Below are positions 16,347 to 21,383 of a stretch of DNA of 21,383 nucleotides, piece by piece. Numbering within the stretch: the stretch's first letter is position 1; every line of letters begins with the position of its first letter. A model generated the notes under the pieces. The model saw only the letters and a program-made list of their open reading frames with translations. It was not told where the DNA came from and did no database searches. Origin of the DNA: Clostridiales bacterium (GTDB lineage Bacteria > Bacillota > Clostridia > Oscillospirales > Oscillospiraceae); contig DQIA01000121.1 in assembly GCA_003525905.1 (NCBI GenBank), forward strand, positions 1-21,383. Direction: 5' to 3'. Made by a program: the position numbers and the translations under genes.

Positions 16347-18287
16347 ATGAGCAAGAAGAATTCCTCCGCGAAGCGCAGCTGGCTCGGCCGCCTCTTCTTT
16401 GGCGGCAGCAAGGGCCTGGCCGATGATATCGAGGCCAAGCGCGCAGCCAAAAACGACGTCGAAGAGATTGTCAGCCCGGTCAAGCAGATCGTCCGCGGCT
16501 TTATGGAGCGCAAGCTCGCCGTCGGCGCCCTCTGCGTGGTCATCGCCATGTTCCTGCTGGTCTTCATCGGCCCGCTGTTCATGACGACCTACACTGACAC
16601 CTATACCGAAGTCACGCAGGCCAACCTGCCGCCCACGATGTCCATGCTCTCCGTCCCGAGCGAGCTGAAGAACGACATCAAGATGATCGACAGCTACGGC
16701 AGCTTCTCCGTCGGCCTTTCCAACGCGGGCAAGGTCTATGTCTGGGGCGCAACGGGCCTCGGTACGACGGGCATTGACGTCGCCGATATCCCGGAAGAGG
16801 TTCAGAATGAGAAGATTGCCTGGGTCGCTGCCGGTATCGATCACATCGTTGCTGTCGGTGAGAACGGCAAGGTCTACGCCTGGGGCGCAAACAAGCTCGG
16901 CCAGTACGGCTACTTTGACCCGGCGGTGAACCCCAACATCGCTCCCGAGCCGGACGAGCTCCTCAACGGAACCATCGATCCCTCCAACATCAAGAAGATC
17001 ACCTGCGGCTATCAGGCGACGGCCATTCTGATGAATGACGGCACCCTGTATATGTGGGGCAACAAGAACACCTATCAGAACTTCGACACCGTAGCCACGC
17101 TGGACGGCAAGCTCACGGATATCGACTTTACGCTGAACTACGTCGTCGCCGTGACGGACGGCAATTCCGTTTACACCGGCAAGCGCGGCCTGTATGATCA
17201 GATGCGCGACAACATGGGCTCCGCCACGGTTCCCCTGCGTGAGTTCCTGAACGGCCGCAAGATCACGAGCATCTATGCCACGAGCAAGACGGTCTGCGCC
17301 CTGCTCGATGACGGTACCGTCGGCTTCGTCGGTGACTTCGATACGAGCAGCAAGGCGATGCCCAAGCTGCATGAGGGCGAGGAGATCGTTAAGATTGTCT
17401 CCGGCACCTACCACTACACCGCGCTGACGAGCGAGGGCCGTGTGTTCTCCTGGGGCAGCAATACCCTTGGCCAGTGCAAGGTCCCCGACGACGCACAGGG
17501 CGCGTCCGACATCTTCGGCGGCGCGTTCCAGAGCTACGCAGTCGATTCCAACCACGAGCTCATGGGCAAGTGGGGCCTGAAGGGCTATCTCTTCGGCACG
17601 GATAACTACGGCGCGAACGTTGCCCTGCGTATCATTCAGGGCGGTAAGATGACGATGACCATCGGTGCGATCGCCGTTATCATCTCCACGATCATCGGCA
17701 TCATCATCGGCTGTATCTCCGGCTACTTCGGCGGCAAGGTCGATATGTTCCTGATGCGCTTCACCGAGATCTTCGGCGCCATCCCGTTCCTGCCGTTCGC
17801 CATGATCCTGTCCGCACTCATGGCGCAGATGGACATCAGCGAGAATGAAAAGATCTTCATCCTCATGGTCATCCTTGGCCTGCTGAGCTGGACCGGTCTG
17901 GCCCGTCTCGTCCGCGGTCAGATCCTCCTCGCCCGCGAGCAGGAGTATGTCACGGCTGCCAAGGCCATGGGTCTGCGCGAGTCCCGCATCGCATTCCGTC
18001 ATATCCTGCCGAACATTGTCTCGGTCATCTTCGTCACGCTGACGCTCGACTTTGCGACCTGCATGCTGACGGAGTCCACGCTGAGCTACCTCGGCTTCGG
18101 CGTCACCTACCCGCGTCCGACATGGGGCAATATGCTCAACGGCGCAAACAACTCCACCGTCATCAAGAACTTCTGGTGGCGCTGGCTGTTCCCGGCGATC
18201 TTCCTTGCGATCACCTGTATCTGCATCAACATCGTCGGCGATACGCTCCGTGACGTCATGGATCCGAAGTCTGACCGCGATAAATAA
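16347..18287 (+). CDS. OppC/DppC-type permease with inserted RCC1-like beta-propeller
   Basis: Second permease subunit, 646 residues against about 280-320 usually. Residues 1-57 are cytoplasmic, with TM1 at about 58-79. The remaining helices begin near 437, preceded by the family signature LFGTDNYGANVALRIIQGG (415-433). The EAA motif TAAKAMGLRESRIAFRHILP spans 536-555, and the end is GDTLRDVMDPK. Between TM1 and TM2, residues about 111-410 hold repeats of the form G-(x)-A-(x)-G-V-(x)-WG-(x)-N-(x)-LGQ, for example HIVAVGENGKVYAWGANKLG (166-185) and TSEGRVFSWGSNTLGQ. I count about seven units (starting near 111, 157, 216, 257, 305, 347 and 387), matching a seven-bladed RCC1 propeller. By OppC topology this domain is extracellular, facing the binding protein. 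The frame is continuous and the AAGGGGGT ribosome site is normal, so it is one protein. Confidence 0.9.
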   Translation: MSKKNSSAKRSWLGRLFFGGSKGLADDIEAKRAAKNDVEEIVSPVKQIVRGFMERKLAVGALCVVIAMFLLVFIGPLFMTTYTDTYTEVTQANLPPTMSMLSVPSELKNDIKMIDSYGSFSVGLSNAGKVYVWGATGLGTTGIDVADIPEEVQNEKIAWVAAGIDHIVAVGENGKVYAWGANKLGQYGYFDPAVNPNIAPEPDELLNGTIDPSNIKKITCGYQATAILMNDGTLYMWGNKNTYQNFDTVATLDGKLTDIDFTLNYVVAVTDGNSVYTGKRGLYDQMRDNMGSATVPLREFLNGRKITSIYATSKTVCALLDDGTVGFVGDFDTSSKAMPKLHEGEEIVKIVSGTYHYTALTSEGRVFSWGSNTLGQCKVPDDAQGASDIFGGAFQSYAVDSNHELMGKWGLKGYLFGTDNYGANVALRIIQGGKMTMTIGAIAVIISTIIGIIIGCISGYFGGKVDMFLMRFTEIFGAIPFLPFAMILSALMAQMDISENEKIFILMVILGLLSWTGLARLVRGQILLAREQEYVTAAKAMGLRESRIAFRHILPNIVSVIFVTLTLDFATCMLTESTLSYLGFGVTYPRPTWGNMLNGANNSTVIKNFWWRWLFPAIFLAITCICINIVGDTLRDVMDPKSDRDK

Positions 18288-18301
18288 GGGAGGGAAGAGA
18301 T

Positions 18302-19280
<979 letters not shown>

Positions 19281-19294
<14 letters not shown>

Positions 19295-20816
19295 TGTTCT
19301 TCTCAAGATCACGGACCTGCGGCAGTATTTCCCGGTCGGCAAAAAGAAGGGCTTGTACGTCAAGGCGAACGACGGCATCAGCCTGAATATCTACGAAGGC
19401 GAAACGGTCGGTCTCGTCGGCGAGTCCGGCTGCGGCAAGTCCACGTTCGGACGCACGCTGCTGCAGCTCTACCGTCAGACCGACGGCAAGACGATGTACT
19501 ATGGCGCGTCCCGTGATGAGCTGGCCCCCGAGTATATCGAAAAGACCATCCGCCATCTGCCCCACGGCCTGCATGAGCTGGCCGCGCTCGAAAAGAAGCG
19601 CGACGAGATGCAGAAGGTCTATGATGCTGCCGATGAGCAGAAGCGCCTGCACATGCACAACGATCTCACGGCTGCGAAGAAGGCTGCGAACGACGCCTAT
19701 CTGAACATCGTGAATGTCATCGGCGGCTTTATCACCGCCAAGGACCTCGGCCCGGTCATGAAGATCTTCTCCGAGCGCCATGACCGCTGCTGCGATCTGC
19801 ACAAGGCCATCGAGAAGCGTGCCCCCGTCAAGCTCGACTACGACGAGGAGGCCTTCAAGCTCTCGAAGCTCAAAGCGGGCGAGAGAGGCTATGACAGCCG
19901 CAAGGGCAAGCTTGACAAGCTGGCTGAGAAGGTCGCCGCGCATGACAAGCTCGTCGAGGCCGCCCGTGCCGAGATTGCAAAGGTCGACGCCCGCATCGAC
20001 GCCATGCGCGCGAAGTACGCCGCCGATCCCGAGTTCCAGAAGCACGAGGCCCTGCTCGATAACGGCATCGACCTTGCGCGCCTGACCTATCCGGAGGTCC
20101 GTACCCTGCGCAGCCAGATGCAGTATATCTTCCAGGATCCGTATTCCTCCCTGAACCCCCGTATGACCGTCGCCAACATCATCGGCGAGGGCCTGCTGGC
20201 GCACAAGTACTGCAAGAAGGCCAACGAGCGCATGCATGAGGAGATCCTGCAGACCATGGAGGATTGCGGCCTGGCTCCCTACTTCCTGCACCGCTATCCG
20301 CATCAGTTCTCCGGCGGCCAGCGCCAGAGAATCGGCATTGCCCGCAGCCTTGCGGTGCATCCGAAGTTCGTTGTCTGTGACGAGGCCGTTTCCGCTCTGG
20401 ACGTGTCCATCCAGTCGCAGATCATCAACCTGCTGCAGGATCTGAAGGAGCAGCAGCACCTGACCTACCTGTTCATCACGCACGATCTGTCGGTCGTTAA
20501 GTATATCTCCGACCGCATCGGCGTTATGTATCTGGGCAATCTCGTCGAGCTTGCCGACTCACAGGAGATCTTCGACCACCCGATGCATCCGTATACCGAG
20601 GCTCTGCTCGAATCCATCCCGACGACGGAGGAAAAGCGTGACCTGGCGGTGCTCGAGGGCGATATCCCCAGTCCGGTCAACCCGCCGAAGGGCTGCAAGT
20701 TCCACACGCGCTGCAAGTACTGCACCGAGATCTGCACCCACGTCGTCCCTGACTGGGAGGAGGTCACGCCGAACCACTTTGTAGCCTGCCACCACAAGCT
20801 GCACACCAATGAGTGA
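19281..20816 (+). CDS. OppF/DppF-type ATP-binding protein with large helical insertion
   Basis: Second ATPase, 511 residues against about 310-340 usually. Walker A is GESGCGKST (47-55), Q-loop Q285 in IFQDPYSSLNPRM, signature FSGGQRQR (343-350), Walker B FVVCDE (363-368), H-loop H401. All are intact, so it should bind and cleave ATP. Residues about 76-265 are extra. They run from just after the strand TDGKTMYYG to the usual LRSQMQYIFQDP and are rich in Lys, Glu, Ala and Leu (ALEKKRDEMQKVYDAADEQK, KLDKLAEKVAAHDKL). This suggests long helices or a coiled coil. The tail has cysteines 472, 478, 481, 485 and 503, a possible cluster site. AAGGAGG lies 6 bases before the ATG, which sits inside the oppD-type gene. 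The insert keeps the same base style as the rest, so it is not a recent foreign piece. Confidence 0.93.
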
Positions 20817-21150
20817 GCGCAAAACGGGCAGTGGGGAGCGTCAGGATGCCGAGCAGCCTGAGGCCGCCGAGCAGAACGAGCCGCAGGGAAGAACACTGAA
20901 GTTTCCGGAGCTGCCGGAGCGCCGCAGCCTGATGGGCGGCGTGATGTTCCGCAAAAAGCTCGCCCGGGCCCGCGCCTTCCAGAAGGAGCGCAGCGGTGAG
21001 TCCGAGGAAGCGCCGGAGGAGGGCATCCCGCTGGAAAAGCACGATGTCTCCACGATGATCTTCAGCGCTCTGTTTACGTTTGTTCCGATCTGTCTGGGCA
21101 TTCTGCTGCTGATGGGCTTCCTGCTCCTACTGATCTTTCGCGCCCTCTGA
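20809..21150 (+). CDS. Small hypothetical membrane protein at the end of the importer operon
   Basis: A 113-residue protein I cannot assign to a family. Residues 1-80 are polar and highly charged, with an acidic Glu/Gln-rich start, a basic patch (RKKLARARAFQKER, 48-61) and a second acidic stretch. Residues about 82-111 are hydrophobic (FTFVPICLGILLLMGFLLLL) and form one long or two short membrane helices, ending two to three residues before the C-terminus. It has no signal peptide and so looks tail-anchored with a cytoplasmic head. The ATG overlaps the stop of the preceding ATPase gene (ATGAGTGA), which argues for coupled translation and a real gene. It ends just before the operon terminator. 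An accessory role for the importer is only inferred. Confidence 0.75.
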   Translation: MSERKTGSGERQDAEQPEAAEQNEPQGRTLKFPELPERRSLMGGVMFRKKLARARAFQKERSGESEEAPEEGIPLEKHDVSTMIFSALFTFVPICLGILLLMGFLLLLIFRAL

Positions 21151-21163
21151 TCCAAAATTCAAC

Positions 21164-21203
21164 AAACCGCTGCAAAATGTGCTCCATTTTGCAGCGGTTT
21201 TTT
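21164..21203 (+). terminator. Intrinsic terminator of the importer operon
   Basis: Bases 21164-21179 pair perfectly with 21185-21200 over 16 positions around the loop TGCTC, and six T residues (21198-21203) follow. It starts 13 bases after the last stop codon. This is a textbook Rho-independent terminator. The A-run on the left arm means it could also work for the opposite strand. Confidence 0.93.
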
Positions 21204-21226
21204 GCGCATTTGCGGCCGTTTGCAGG

Positions 21227-21255
21227 TTGACACACGGCTGGAATTACGCTTTAAT
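21227..21255 (+). promoter_or_regulatory. Probable promoter of a unit running off the right edge
   Basis: TTGACA (21227-21232, perfect) and TTTAAT (21250-21255) are 17 bases apart, just after the terminator. A five-codon frame (ATGAACACACAGAAGTGA, 21261-21278) follows but lacks a ribosome site. No larger gene begins on the + strand before the window ends, so the product (protein with a long leader, or RNA) is unknown. Confidence 0.55.
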
Positions 21256-21383
21256 AATGTATGAACACACAGAAGTGAGGAAACAGACTGCAGCCTGGCA
21301 GAAAAAGATCCGGAAGGACATTTTTCAACAAGCTGAAATACCCTAGGGAACCTCTGATTCAATTGCAAGAGCGGTCAGCGAGG

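Noticed and set aside
16347..18287. Two genes (RCC1 protein and permease) joined by assembly error
   Set aside because: The frame is continuous, the first TM helix and cytoplasmic N-terminus of OppC precede the propeller, and the remaining helices follow it. That is an internal insertion, not an end-to-end join.

Overview
The window looks like chromosomal DNA from a moderately GC-rich gut-type Clostridium relative, most likely an Oscillospiraceae/Ruminococcaceae-like Firmicute. The signs are strong AAGGAG/AGGAGG ribosome sites, a separate GlgD next to GlgC (a Firmicutes trait), a lipoprotein-type binding protein, and an ATTGC...GCAAT extragenic repeat at the left edge. The taxonomic guess rests on style only. 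All thirteen genes lie on the + strand.

Region 1 (1-457) is a repeat fragment, a stretch with no gene, and a good sigma-A-type promoter. Region 2 (458-10529) is a glycogen operon in the order glgB, glgC, glgD, glgA, glgP and a family 13 glycoside hydrolase. GlgC makes ADP-glucose with GlgD as its apparently non-catalytic partner. GlgA polymerises it, GlgB branches it, GlgP releases glucose-1-phosphate, and the hydrolase probably handles branches or short dextrins. Region 3 (10576-12273) is an M3 zinc oligoendopeptidase that may be read from the same transcript.

Region 4 (12446-21203) is a peptide-type (Opp/Dpp) ABC importer with its own promoter and a strong terminator. It encodes a lipoprotein binding protein, two permeases, two ATPases and a small membrane protein. 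Three of its proteins have unusual architecture. The second permease carries an apparent seven-bladed RCC1-like beta-propeller in the extracellular loop after its first membrane helix. The second ATPase carries about 190 extra, mostly helical, charged residues between Walker A and the Q-loop. The binding protein seems to carry at its N-terminus the segment that normally closes the C-terminus of the fold, as in a circular permutation. Together they suggest a specialised variant of a peptide importer, the most interesting content of the window.

The 403-base gap between the binding protein and the first permease is full of stem-loops, including a 15-bp stem with a TTCG loop and a 103-base element with about 20-base inverted ends. 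These fit differential expression of the binding protein over the membrane parts. After the terminator a promoter-like sequence at 21227-21255 starts something that runs off the window.
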